The position numbers and the translations under genes were made by a program. The notes beneath the pieces were generated by a model that was not told the origin of the DNA, made no database searches, and saw only the letters and a program-made list of their open reading frames with translations. A DNA stretch of 64,000 bases from Asterias amurensis. Its lineage: Eukaryota > Echinodermata > Asteroidea > Forcipulatida > Asteriidae. Positions 1 to 9,673 of this stretch are shown here, in pieces (within the stretch, counting starts at the first letter, position 1; every line of letters starts with the position of its first letter). The stretch covers positions 24,438,001-24,502,000 of the forward strand of contig NC_092650.1 of the NCBI RefSeq assembly GCF_032118995.1, read 5' to 3'.

Positions 1-235
1 CTATTTTTAAAATCCTGTATTTCCGGGGAAGTTTTTTCAAAGATCATGGGTACGGCGTAAAACCTGATTTGAATAGTCAAAATTGTAAAACTGTTAACTT
101 GACCAAGTCCTTATCCCATTTTCGACCGGTGTTATTGCGTTTTTTTGTTCAATATACATAGATTTCTTACGGTCACCGACTAGCACAAGTCTAAACTTGT
201 TCCCCAAATTTGACATGCCTGAGCATGGTGCGTCG
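1..235. other. No recognisable feature
   Basis: AT-rich sequence at the window edge. I see no splice-flanked exon, tRNA or repeat boundary here. Paralogy with the 27-kb block starts just downstream. Confidence 0.4.
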
Positions 236-870
236 TGGACCGGGTTCATTTCAGGTGACGAGCGTGGACGACGAAAATAGACCGCCCGGGATTTGGAATT
301 ATTTACGGGTAAAGTCACCTTGTTCGCGCCGGGGACCATTTGCCTAAACTAATTCCAGTATTTCGCGTTACGTTCGGAAATTAGACCATGACAAACAAAA
401 CTCTTTGACAGGAACACAAAAGCAGAGATTTTATTATGCTGACGTTTCTGTGGTGGTTGAGTGGCTCAGTTTTATAGAGCTGCTTATAATAAACAGGCAA
501 AACATTTTGCTTTACAAAATTGCAGAAATTGAGCAGAACACCTGGATTCACAACTTGAACATGAGGCATGGTTAATCTGCTTTTTGTGTTTAAAAAGCTA
601 TTATGTAGTTTGGTCCTGGGCCAGTGGCTTTTAAAGGAAAGAATCGCAGCGCTTACGTAATCAGGGAACTGTGCTTACGCTAAGCGTATTTTACAGCTTA
701 GCAGGGAATGTGTTCTTTACGTCACAATTCGCATCAAAAAATTTGCTACAGTAGACTAATTGTGCTCAACTCCTGCGAAACTTTCACTGCGAAAACTTAA
801 AATTTTGATTTGCATTCGCAGGAAAAACCGTGCTTAAATTGTGACAAAACTAGGCAGGGGCGACTAGTGT
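236..870. repeat. Degenerate repeat block, copy 1 (paralog of ~27.29-27.90 kb)
   Basis: Aligns by eye, in the same orientation, with about 27290-27900 over several hundred bases with small indels. Shared landmarks are the CCGGGTTCATTYCAGGTGACG start, the GGCAAAACATTTTGCTTTA stretch and the GGAAAGAATCGCAGCGCTT stretch. The latter part belongs to a 'cataGAGCTGCTTAgCac'-type dispersed repeat also seen near 14.7, 28.4 and 55.1 kb. No coding signal. Confidence 0.6.
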
Positions 871-1013
871 GCTTTAGTGTTAAAGTCGCGACTACAAATT
901 ATTACTTGAGTCGCGACTACTGTTTTTCTCTACTCCGTTATAATCGTGTCCACACATCGACTACAAAATTTGGCCAGACTACCTGTTTGGTGAACCAGTT
1001 GTGTTGCTTACTA

Positions 1014-1397
1014 CTATTCGCAACATTATTTATAATGCCCTTGCGGCATAGCGGCACAAATCTTGAGAATCCGTACTTTATCTCGACAAGTGTCGTAGTT
1101 AGGTTTGAAGTGCGACTAGTCGAGTAGTAAATTTCACTAGTCACACCCATTCGCAACATAATTAATATTGCCCTTGCGGCACATAGCGGTACAAATCTTG
1201 AGAATCCGTATTTTATCTCGACAAGTGTCGTAGTCAGGTTTGAGGTGCGACTAGTCGAGTAGTAAAATTCACTAGTCACCCATTCGCAACAAAATCAATA
1301 TTGCCTTTGCGGCACATAACGGCACAAATCTTGAGAATCTGTATTTTATCTCGACACGTGTCGTAGTTAAGTTTGAGATGCGACTAGTCGAGTCATG
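1014..1397. repeat. Tandem ~130-bp repeat, three units
   Basis: Three head-to-tail units start at ATTCGCAACA near 1014, 1149 and 1277. Each contains TCTCGACAAGTGTCGT and ends in GCGACTAGTCGAGT, both short dyads. The paralogous locus at about 28150-28310 has only one unit, so the array expanded or contracted after the blocks were copied. Open frames here are repeat translations. Confidence 0.75.
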
Positions 1398-1915
1398 ATG
1401 GGAACTTGCTTTGAACTAATTGCACAGATATTTCAGTGCCTGCACAGTAAGCGGAGAATGGTGGTTGTATAATAAATGGGCAGAGTTTGGTTGAAGCAGA
1501 CAGGCATAAAACTGGGCCGTGTTCTATAGGGGAAATTATAGCTTGACATTTTATGACAGTTTTGGTATCTGCGACGAACACATACAAATACAGAGTCAGA
1601 TACAGACATTACGGTGCAGAAATCGTGCAATTGAAATGTCTCATAAGAGCGCCCCCTATCGGCAGGAGTAGGAAAATAAAGGAGTATCCTACAAATTAAT
1701 TATGCGTTTTTAAACACGTAAAATAATATCAAATGGAAGCTTTTTGATGTTTAGCTTAATTCCTATCATAAAACATATTAAAATTATTTATTAATTAACC
1801 ACCAGTGACCCTCATTTGCATATTAATTAGGAAATCTTTGCAGCATCATATCTCAAGAACTTCGAAGCAAATGTTTGTTCTTAAAGACTTCTTGGGGGGT
1901 TGGAGATTAATTTGA
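1398..1915. other. Non-coding, degenerate repeat sequence
   Basis: AT-rich sequence joining two tandem arrays. The stretch around 1690-1840 is loosely similar to 26530-26680 (shared CATTAATTAACCAC). No gene signal seen. Confidence 0.4.
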
Positions 1916-2350
1916 AAAAACTGTGACCTCAAGTTGACCTCTACTTCCGCGTCAACCGGAAGTGTCACCATATCTCAAGAACTATACAGCAGATTTTCAA
2001 AATTTTTTCAGTTGTAAACTCCTTAGGCATAAAATATTAGCTTTAAAAAACCGTGACCTCAAGTTGACCCCTACTTCCTGGTCAACCGGAAGAGGGACCA
2101 TATCTCAAGAACTATACAACAGATTATCATTTTTTTTTCAGTTATAGACTCCTTGGGCATTCAAGATTAGTTTGAAACAACTTTGACCCCATGTTGACCT
2201 TAACTTCCGGGTCAACCGGAAGTGAGCCCATATCTAAAAAAGTACAAAGCTAATGTTCAAACTTCAGTTATAGACTCTAAGGCAATAAATATTAGCTTTG
2301 GAAAACTGTGACCCCAAGTTGACCTCTACTTCTGGGTCAACCGGAAGTGG
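1916..2350. repeat. Tandem ~125-bp repeat with TGACCT half-sites and a CCGGAAGT dyad
   Basis: Four head-to-tail units begin near 1916, 2043, 2172 and 2291. Each carries TGACCY-N5-TTGACC followed by ACTTCCGGGTCAACCGGAAG, a dyad. The first unit has a perfect DR5 arrangement of TGACCT half-sites at 1924-1940. Homologous units occur at about 28975-29340. Non-coding. Confidence 0.75.
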
Positions 2351-2356
2351 GACTAT

Positions 2357-2735
2357 ATATATCAAATTCCTTTTCGGTCAAAAACATCATCACATTTTGG
2401 TCAAACAATAAAATAAATGCAAAAATTATAACTGTCAAATGATTTCTTTCAACACAACACCCCTCCAGCTATGAAATGGTAAAGCCCTCCGCCGCCCTCG
2501 GGTAAACAACTCCTTATAAGGGAATGCTGTGCGCGTCGCGGGTATTGCGTGATGTGGCACAGCTGTTTCAGCCGTTGCTCTCGACCAATAGGAATGAAGA
2601 AACTGTCTTAAAAGAACAGGTGCAAGGTCGCGTGTCACGCCCATGAATTAACACTTTTTACCGGTCATAAACAAAGGTTTATACACACCCACGTGACGCG
2701 CTCTCCACCAATAGGAATAGCGAAACTGTCTGAGG
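2357..2735 (-). repeat. Dispersed repeat, inverted copy of 13856-14230
   Basis: The reverse complement matches 13856-14230 at most positions. Both copies contain CCTTATAAGG (here 2512-2521), a perfect CArG-box/SRF-type sequence, and a GC-rich stretch resembling a promoter or element terminus. Open frames in both copies are short and I do not treat them as genes. Confidence 0.6.
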
Positions 2736-2739
2736 TATT

Positions 2740-3233
2740 TATGAATCGAGTTTTAACACCATTTTACAATGTGGTTTTAGTGTATTACTTACTTGTTGTT
2801 GATCCAACGCAAAAAGGGTCAATTCAACAATTTAAGTGTTATTTCAACTATTTCAACATTTCTCAAAAAATTCTTATGAATTATTGGATCAGCTATTTAA
2901 ACGTTAAACTGGCACTTAAATTGTTTACCGAATACTTTTAAATGCTGGATTTAACATATAAAATGCTGGGTTCAACACTTTTAAAGTGTAGTCACTCACC
3001 GAACTCATGCAAGTGTTGGATTTAACTCTTTAGTTTTTAGAGTGTAAGTATGGCGTCTATACGTCAAATGGAAAAATTGGAGTCCGATAATTATGATTGG
3101 TGCCTTAATATGATGCAGTACTTACGGTCTAGTATGTTTTATCAAGACCAAATTACATATTTATTCCTTCTTGGAAATTGTTTAAATCGAGTTTTAACAC
3201 CATTTTACTATGTGGTTTGAGTGTATTACTTAC
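2740..3233. repeat. Repeat unit bordering PAN exon copy A
   Basis: Paralogous to about 52160-52633. A ~55-bp stretch ending in the exon's splice-donor sequence (at 3180-3238) is repeated at about 2740-2798. A unit containing that donor sequence therefore sits in tandem next to the exon. A CACTC...TTTTTAGAGTG-like terminus lies near 3033-3045. The region is part of the PAN gene's first intron. Confidence 0.55.
3050..3152 (+). pseudogene. Possible Ty1/copia gag N-terminus fragment
   Basis: Translation from the ATG at 3050 reads MASIRQMEKLESDNYDWCLN, which resembles the start of copia-type Gag polyproteins (EKL-x-x-x-NY-x-W). It stops shortly after. Two more copies lie at about 52023 and 52447. 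There is no downstream Gag, protease, integrase or RT. The short match makes this tentative; it could be an unrelated frame in a repeat. Confidence 0.25.
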
Positions 3234-3596
3234 TTGTTGCTGCGCCTCCGTGTACAGTGATCCGTAAACCCTGGATACCAATCTGTCGAAATAGGAAAAG
3301 CTATCATCTCGTTTGTAGATCTCCGGAAAGTCCTCTTTCCTAGCGTCATTGAGCTGACACATGCCACCAATGTCATCGTGATTAAATGACAAGCACATAC
3401 GGTGTCTCACGCAAAGCATCTCACACTGAGTCAGAACTGTCCCTGATTGATTCAGGAACGAGTGACCGGTCAGCATGTGGCTTCGGGACCGATCGAAAAG
3501 TCTTCCATGCGACCGGAGACAACTCGACCCGGCCGCTAACGATTCATGGGTCATCATGAGCAACATCATCATCGCAATAGCAACTAGTAGCGACAT
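3234..3596 (-). CDS. Secreted PAN/apple-domain protein, first coding exon (copy A)
   Basis: The exon encodes 121 residues from the ATG at 3596. An in-frame TTG lies upstream but the first ATG gives a clean signal peptide. Residues 1-22 (MSLLVAIAMMMLL...ESLAA) are hydrophobic and end in a plausible cleavage site. Residues 26-104 match a PAN/apple domain, with Cys at about 26, 58, 62, 68 and 80, a CEMLCVRHRMCLSFNH core and a G-x-CQLN motif. The frame ends at CAACAA followed by GTAAGT (3233-3228), a consensus donor in phase 0. PAN domains usually bind protein or carbohydrate in secreted proteins. The downstream exons must lie left of the window. The paralog at 52634-52993 differs by a few residues and a 3-base in-frame indel. 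Confidence 0.8.
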
Positions 3597-3654
3597 GTTT
3601 AACGCAGTCTTCACTTCCAAAAAGTGTGCGCGACTGTAAAGCCCAAGTAGCCTT

Positions 3655-3672
3655 GATTGTTATATAAATAGT
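3655..3672 (-). promoter_or_regulatory. TATA-like motif upstream of PAN copy A
   Basis: The minus strand reads CTATTTATATAAC about 65 bases upstream of the ATG. Copy B keeps CTATTTATATTAC at the same place. Position and conservation suggest a core promoter with a short 5' UTR, but no transcript is available. Confidence 0.45.
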
Positions 3673-3720
3673 CCACTCACCGCCAACGCACCGCCCACGA
3701 ACACGCATTAGTCTTCAATG

Positions 3721-3980
3721 AGTCCACTAGTCTTGGTGCAAGACGTTTCTCGTTTCCTTTTCACGCACACCGCGGCCAATTCACCGACAGCGCGCGCACA
3801 GACTCACCTGACTTATAACATGGAGGAAGTATTATTCATGCTTATAAGTCCACTCACGTTTCTCCGGGGCGGTGAGTGGACTAAAGTCAGGTGAGTCGGC
3901 GCGCGCGCTGTCGGTGAATTTGACCGCGGTGTACGTGAAAGGGAAACGAGAAACGTCTTGCACCAAGACTAGTAGACTGG
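3721..3980. mobile_element. Palindromic MITE upstream of PAN copy A
   Basis: Arms 3721-3815 and about 3885-3980 are near-perfect reverse complements (outer tip AGTCYACTAGTCTTGGTGCA). They enclose a loop with a second inverted pair, AGTCCACTCAC/GTGAGTGGACT. PAN copy B lacks this element after the shared flank CTTCAATGA, so it inserted only at copy A or was lost at B. Confidence 0.75.
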
Positions 3981-4040
3981 GGGCCCCTGTCTTTATCCGC
4001 AACACGAGCCTCAAAGAATGACGTCAGACGTTCAAGCTCA

Positions 4041-4075
4041 TTGATCTCTATTATATTGGTTATAATAGAGATCAA
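4041..4075. repeat. Short perfect hairpin
   Basis: TTGATCTCTATTATA and its reverse complement flank a 5-base loop. The ATAGAGAT core recalls the palindrome array at 45.1 kb. Confidence 0.6.
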
Positions 4076-4097
4076 TGTTCAGGCTAGACCCAGGGTT

Positions 4098-4510
4098 CGC
4101 CTATGGCAAGCCATATGCCCAATAATAACAGTGTTTATCAGCGATAAACACTGTTTATCGCCGACAAACACTGTTTTTCGACCGATAAACACTGTTTTTC
4201 GAGAAAAACTCTGTTTATCACCTCGAAAAACTCTGTTTATCAAGCGATAAACAGAGTCTCTGTTTATCAAGCGATAAACAGAGTTTTTCGAGGTGATAAA
4301 CAGAGTTTTTCGATAAACACTGTTTATCAAGTAATAAACAAGGTTTATCAAGTGATAAACGCGGTTTATCAAATGATAAACACGGTTTATCAAATGATAA
4401 ACACGGTTTATCGAAAAACAGTGTTTTTCGGTCGATAAACACACAGTTTTACGCCGACGCCAAATGCCCAACAATTCGATAAACAGTGTTTATCAGTTGA
4501 TAAACACTGT
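4098..4510. repeat. Dense array of short palindromes, GATAAACA type (array A)
   Basis: About 400 bp made almost entirely of variants of GATAAACACTGTTTATC and TTTTTCGATAAACA, alternating orientation every 10-25 bases. The left border is TATGGCAAGCCATATGCCC; the right part has CAGTTTTACGCCGACGCC. The same border modules recur in array B (49.1-50.2 kb). Apparent coding potential rich in CLSFDKP or VYHLINR repeats is a by-product. Confidence 0.9.
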
Positions 4511-4901
4511 TTTTTGAAAAACTCTACATGGTTATTCGTACACCGTCTAAAGAGGGCGCTGACGCGCCGGTGTCTTGAGCCAACACCAAAGTTGGTGATG
4601 AATCGGTCAGAAACCGTCAATGACCGTCGAAGACAGTGCGAGGGGATTGTACACGCGTAAGGTAGGGGCAGATACAAAGCCAAGAGTTCCATCTAAATTG
4701 GAAAGTATTATTAATTTTTATTTCATAAATCTGTTCTACATACCCCTGGCTTTATTAGATTAGCGCCCCAGTGTTTTAAGTCTGCTAATTAGCTCAGCCC
4801 AATTAATTTAATCAAGGAAGAATTTGCGAATTTTGGTACTGTATACGCTGTATAATTATATGCTATTAAGAACATTTTTACGTTATTTTAAGTGCGTTTA
4901 C
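4511..4901. other. No recognisable feature
   Basis: AT-rich sequence between the palindrome array and a degraded TTAA element. Nothing supportable seen. Confidence 0.4.
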
Positions 4902-5229
4902 ACAATGCAAAGCGTTTGTAACCATTTGTTGTAAAATGCATTATGATTAGAAGATATTTTAAAAGTACTACAAAAATGTAGAATATAATGATCCACACAA
5001 GTATCACTCAAAATTGCGTGGTTTTCCTTTTACTTCGTCAACTAACACGGGCGGCCATTATGGGAGTGACTCCCATAAATGACCGACCGTGTTAGTTCGC
5101 AAAGTAAAAGGAAAACCATGCAATTTCGAGACATAAACCATCTTTCTAACGATTTGAATTAGTAAAACAAACGGTTTATACACACGCTTTTCAAAGACCA
5201 ACTCGACCTATAAGGCAACGTGTTCCTTT
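4902..5229. mobile_element. Degraded palindromic TTAA element, family P
   Basis: Contains the central inverted pair of family P (GGCGGCCATTATGGGAGT / ACTCCCATAAATGACCGAC) and a recognisable right end CAAGGCAACGTGTTCCTT-like tip. The left tip is lost. The paralog at 47829-48127 shares the same truncation, so it predates that duplication. Confidence 0.8.
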
Positions 5230-5423
5230 TTAGCTGAATGCAAAGAGTTTTACGTAGTGCCTAATTCATGTTTTAATCACATTTGATCAAAACAAGTTGA
5301 AGTTTGAAGTTTGCTGAGTATAGATTTATGCCACAGGCACTGAACCTAAATGCTTCCGAGTCACAGTTATTTTAGTCAACTTTTTTTTATGTCCAGGCAA
5401 GTGCCGTTGGTGCATTGGCTTAA

Positions 5424-5806
5424 AGGAAGACGTTGCCTCGGATCGGTCGAGTTGGTCTTTGTAAAGCGTTCTGTAACCGTTTGTTGTAAAATGTATAAGG
5501 TTAGATAGATATTGTAAAAGTAGAATACAATGATCTACACAAATATGCCTCGAAATTGCGTGGTTTTCTTTTTACCCTGTCGACTAACACGGTCGGCCAT
5601 TTATGGGAGTCAAAATTTTGACTCCCACAAACGGCCGACCGTGATAGTTCGCGACGTAAAAGGAAAACCGTGCAATTTCGAGTGATACTTGTGTGGATCA
5701 TTATATTCTACTTTTATAATATCTTTCTAACCATATGCATTTCATAACAAACGGTTTCAAACGTTTTTAATAGACCAACTCGTCCGATCCAAGGCAACGT
5801 GTTCCT
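5424..5806. mobile_element. Palindromic TTAA element, family P, with documented empty site
   Basis: A 383-bp element with long near-perfect inverted halves and tips AGGAAGACGTTGCCTCGG / CCAAGGCAACGTGTTCCT, flanked by TTAA at 5420-5423 and 5807-5810. The paralogous locus reads GGCTTAACGTCCCTG at 48276-48279 with a single TTAA and no insert. This fixes the target-site duplication as TTAA, as in piggyBac-type elements. No transposase frame, so it is non-autonomous. Confidence 0.9.
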
Positions 5807-5810
5807 TTAA

Positions 5811-6110
5811 TGTCCCTGCCGTTTTGTTTGTTTAGTTCTGTACTTTGTATTGTTCTTTTTGTTAAGCCGAATATTAATATTTATATTCATATAGCTCAAG
5901 TATGGTTGTCAGCTCACAGTGGACCATAGACATGATTACTAAGAACAAATATGTTTCTCCAAAACACATGCAATTATCCTGGGCCAAGTTGTGCTAACTT
6001 TTGGTTTCGCTTATTGTGATCTGATTGCCGCCAGGAGGAAATCTTCGAGGTAAAACAAATTAACGAGCGTATTTTCCAAAGAGATACCTTGATTGGCGAC
6101 TTTACGAAAC
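5811..6110. repeat. Paralogous block (matches 48280-48590)
   Basis: Near-identical to the 48.3-kb copy, including GTCCCTGCCGTTTTG and CTCACAGTGGACCATAGAC. The frames are broken and I recognise no protein. Confidence 0.6.
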
Positions 6111-6440
6111 TTAAAGGGCAAACCGTATTGAATAAACCCCTTATTGCTATGAAAGTCGCCATCTTAAAGGGCAAACCGTATTGAATAACCCCCTTATTGC
6201 TATGAAAGTCGCCATCTTAAAGGGCAAACCGTATTGAATAACCCCCTTATTGCTATGAAAGTCGCCATCTTAAAGGGCAAACCGTATTGAATAACCCCCT
6301 TATAGACCTTATGCATTGACGTCATCCAGCGGCCATCTTAGTGGAAAAACGGTGACGAAACAATTGAAACGCACAGATTTGTACGCGCGGCATAAGGTCT
6401 CTTGTTATGAAAGTCGCCATCTTAAAGGGCAAACCGCTAC
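6111..6440. repeat. 53-bp minisatellite (array A)
   Basis: Tandem units of 53 bp (core AAAGTCGCCATCTTAAAGGG followed by CAAACCGTATTGAATAAC). About four units, the last split by a small MITE. The same unit forms about eight copies at 50160-50575. Confidence 0.9.
6304..6400. mobile_element. Small MITE inside the minisatellite
   Basis: About 97 bp with inverted tips AGACCTTATGC / GCATAAGGTCT interrupting a minisatellite unit. The tip is similar to the MITE at 37896-38047. Confidence 0.65.
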
Positions 6441-6860
6441 GCGTCCAAACGAGTGAGAGCTGTGTTGTTTTCTTCCAAACCGACCAACCCTCCATTGCTT
6501 TATTGTACCCCCGTACTGCAGTGGTGCTATTTAAGGTATTATATCCGTAGATACAATATTTAATGCCACATAATTAAGCTTTGTACTGCAATTTTTGTAT
6601 ATATTTTGTTATTATAAAAATGAATGAATGAATGAATGAATGAATGATGGTAAACCGGAAATTCATTTTTGTTTCCCGTTGTACTACATGCATTTGAAAA
6701 TAACCTAATTGCAGAAATCCAAAAGGCCAACATTCTAAAGCTCAAATTGTTCTGTTTTTTTCTTTTCTTTCTTCATCATCAATTGTGTCTCTAAATGGCC
6801 CTAGAATGCACTACAGAGCATCGAGAATGAAAAAGTGTCCGGGGCCCCAATTACCCATAG
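6420..6860. repeat. Paralogous block with TGAA microsatellite (matches ~50540-51380)
   Basis: Aligns with 50540-51380, except that the latter contains an extra 362-bp MITE. Includes a TGAA microsatellite at 6621-6650, also present at 51161-51196. No coding signal. Confidence 0.7.
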
Positions 6861-6863
6861 ATA

Positions 6864-8327
6864 TTAGACCATGGGATGGGTATTGAAAAGGGGCCTATTT
6901 TGGGGGTTCCGTGGTCCCCATCATCTCCGGACCGCATGAAATTTGACGCACAAGGGTTTTCAATGGTACTGAATCTGAATTTGGTTGTTGCTAAGCTCTA
7001 AAACTGCACAGTTCCGGACAGACCAATGTTTGGGTCAATTTAGGTCAAAAACATGTATTTGTTGACAACGTCTGTATACACTGGGACTAATGACCAATTA
7101 TTCACGGCAGTGCAAGAACCTTTTCCAAGTGTTTAATGTGAACGAAGTAAATTTTCCCCTTTTCTGTCGGATTACATGCAACGGCCCACAACAAAAACCC
7201 ATGATTTTTATTCATTGAACATCAAGTACAATGCCATTTGTTTTTCGTTGCATGCTACGACGTGCATGTGTTAAATTTTTATTATCACACGCGCGGCCGA
7301 GTTGGGACGCAGACGCACTATTTTGTTCGTATTTCCACTCGCGCTTGTGTGATAACCATAGAAATAGAACCAGGAGAACGCCGAGTGTCTCATTGTGCGT
7401 GCGGTTTCGTTGTGAGACCATTTTTATGGACGCGCACATGCCATTTTCGTAATTTTGCCATACAATGACATCATCATTGACCAATGAAAACACTAGAAAT
7501 GGTCTATGTGCGCTGACATATTGCCATTTTGCCATACGCGCGTGTCACACGATGATAATTTTGCCATACGCGCGTATTGCGCGGTATTGATACGTCGCGT
7601 CCACAGACGACACAGAGGGGTCGAGCTCAGCGTTCTCCGGGTTCTATTTCTATGGTGGTAACTTGTAGTTTTGTCGAACGAGCCTGTGAATCGGCATCCT
7701 TTTATTCAGGGGTTTGAAGAAATACTCTGTATGTTATAATGGTACAGTTAGACCATGGGATGGGTATTGAAAAGGGGCCTATTTTAGGGGTTTCGTGGTC
7801 CCCATCTCCGGACCGCATGAAATTTGACGCGCAAGGGTTTTCAATGGTACTGAATCCGAATTTGGTTGTTGCTAAGCTCTAAAACTGCACAGTTCGTGAA
7901 CAGACCAATTTTTGGGTCATTTTAGGTCAAAAACAGTATTTTTTTATAACGTCTGTATACACTGGGACTGTTTACCAATCGTTCACGGCAGTGCAAGAAC
8001 CTTTTCCAAGTGTTTAATAGGAACAATGTAAATTTTCCCCTTTTCTGTCCGATTAACATGCAAAGGCCTACAACAGAAACCCATGATTTTTATTGATTGG
8101 ACATCAAGTACAATGCCATTTGTTTTTTGCTGCTACGACGTGCGTGTGTTAAATTTGTATTATCACACGCGCGGCTGAGTTAGATGTGGGACGCAGACGC
8201 ACTATTTTGTTCGTATTCCACTCGCGCTTGTGTGATAACTTATAATTTTGTCGAACGAGCCTATGAATCGGCATTCTTTTATTCAGGGGTTTGAAGAAGT
8301 ACTCTGTATGTTATAATGGTACAGTGT
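6864..8327. repeat. Direct duplication of an ~580-bp block
   Basis: Copy 1 (6864-7747) and copy 2 (7748-8327) both start TTAGACCATGGGATGGG and share the full sequence through TTATAATGGTACAGT. Copy 1 is longer because of a 298-bp insertion at 7357-7654. Non-coding. Confidence 0.85.
7357..7654. mobile_element. MITE with ~8-bp target duplication
   Basis: Inverted tips CATAGAAATAGAACC / GGTTCTATTTCTATG. It is flanked by GTGATAAC (7349-7356) and GTGGTAAC (7655-7662), an 8-bp duplication with one mismatch. The sister block at ~8240 reads straight through with one GTGATAAC, giving an empty site. An 8-bp duplication suggests hAT-type mobilisation; no transposase seen. Confidence 0.75.
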
Positions 8328-8332
8328 GGGAA

Positions 8333-8792
8333 CGAAACACGATAATGCTTCGAATGCCGTCACCCACATCGCAGGCTTCCGAGGATTTTTAGATCCTATT
8401 TGTCGCTGTAATTGTTTCTTTTCGGGATTCGGTGCAGGATTTTCGCCAAGCAACAGCAAGTAATGGATTTTCTGTATTTTATTTCATACCTACATACAAA
8501 AATTGCGTGGTCCAAAAGTGGGGGCTACGGTTTTGAACAATTCTAGCGATCATCCCATGGGCTAAGTGTGGGAACGAAACACGATAATGCTTCGAATGAA
8601 GTCACCCACATTGCAGGCTTCCGAGGATTTTTAGATTACTATTTGTCGCCGTAATTGTTTCTTTTCGGGATTCGGTGCAGGATTTTCGCCAAGCAATAGC
8701 AAGAAGTGGATGTTCTGTATTTTATTTCATACCTACACACAAAAATTGCGTGGTCCAAAAGTGGGGACTACGGTTTTGAACAATTCTAGCGA
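8333..8792. repeat. Two tandem ~230-bp units
   Basis: Units 8333-8564 and 8565-8792 both begin AGTGTGGGAACGAAACACGA and share nearly all sequence. Non-coding. Confidence 0.85.
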
Positions 8793-8900
8793 TGTCATGT
8801 GACATGTCATGTGACGCGCTCTTTACTTGCAAGGGGTGTTATAAAATTAAATAACTAGATCGGCCGCGCGAACATACGTGGGTTCTGGCACGTGCTGGTT

Positions 8901-9200
8901 CCATAGATATAAAATAAAATAACTAGATCGGCCGCGCGTACATACGCGGGTTCTGGCATGGGGGCTGCCATTGCCTATCTCCCGTGTACATTTTCTGTGC
9001 GTTGCCGTCAGCACGTGACTTATTGCCGTCAGCACGTGACATTTAGCGCGTCAAAGGCCTATCTCCCGTGTTCATTTTCGCGCGTCGCCTTTCGAACGTG
9101 AATTTTTTACCGCGTCCATGGCGAACAACATTTTTTTCTACACAGGCAATGGCGCGTATGTACGCGCGGCCGATCTAGTTATTTAATTCTATATCTATGG
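8901..9200. mobile_element. MITE nested in a relative
   Basis: A 300-bp element with ~47-bp inverted ends (tip CCATAGATATA...; inner AACTAGATCGGCCGCGCG) flanked by CTGGTT on both sides. The flank at 8846-8900 carries another partial copy of the same arm (ACTAGATCGGCCGCGCG), so this looks like insertion into an older copy. Confidence 0.75.
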
Positions 9201-9673
9201 CTGGTTCCTAAACATTGAACGCGCACTAGACGGGACGAATGCGTTTGCATTTAAAATGGTATATAGTATAGGAAGAAATTATTTTGGTTTAATTTCGTGA
9301 CTTTCCTCCCGCCGAAATATTCATACAATTTAATGTAATTAGGCCTTTTAAGGCTAAATGATGGTTGCTAAGTGCTCTGCAGCTATGTCTCAGCAGAGAA
9401 AAGAGAAAGGGACCAGAAGTCCTTCGTAAGCTGACATACCGTAGGTAGTAGGTAGGCATAGCCTACGTGTTTATTTTAATTTTTTTTAATTTTTAGTAAT
9501 AGCATTCTGTGAACGAACAGCATTTCGGTTATTTATCAGGTTTACTCTTTTTTTCTCCATCGTATGCTGTAATGATAATATTCATTGAGTGTTTATTGCA
9601 TGCACGGTAATGAAAGGGTTTATACGGTGCGATAGTATTATTAGCAGTGGTGGTGATTGTAGTCGTTGTTTAA
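9201..9673. other. No recognisable feature
   Basis: AT-rich DNA between two elements. I see no exon, RNA gene or repeat border. Confidence 0.4.

Noticed and set aside
4079..4474. 131-codon frame with INRVYHL repeats, and similar frames at 49193-49612
   Set aside because: Translation of palindrome arrays; all frames are open because the repeat lacks stops.
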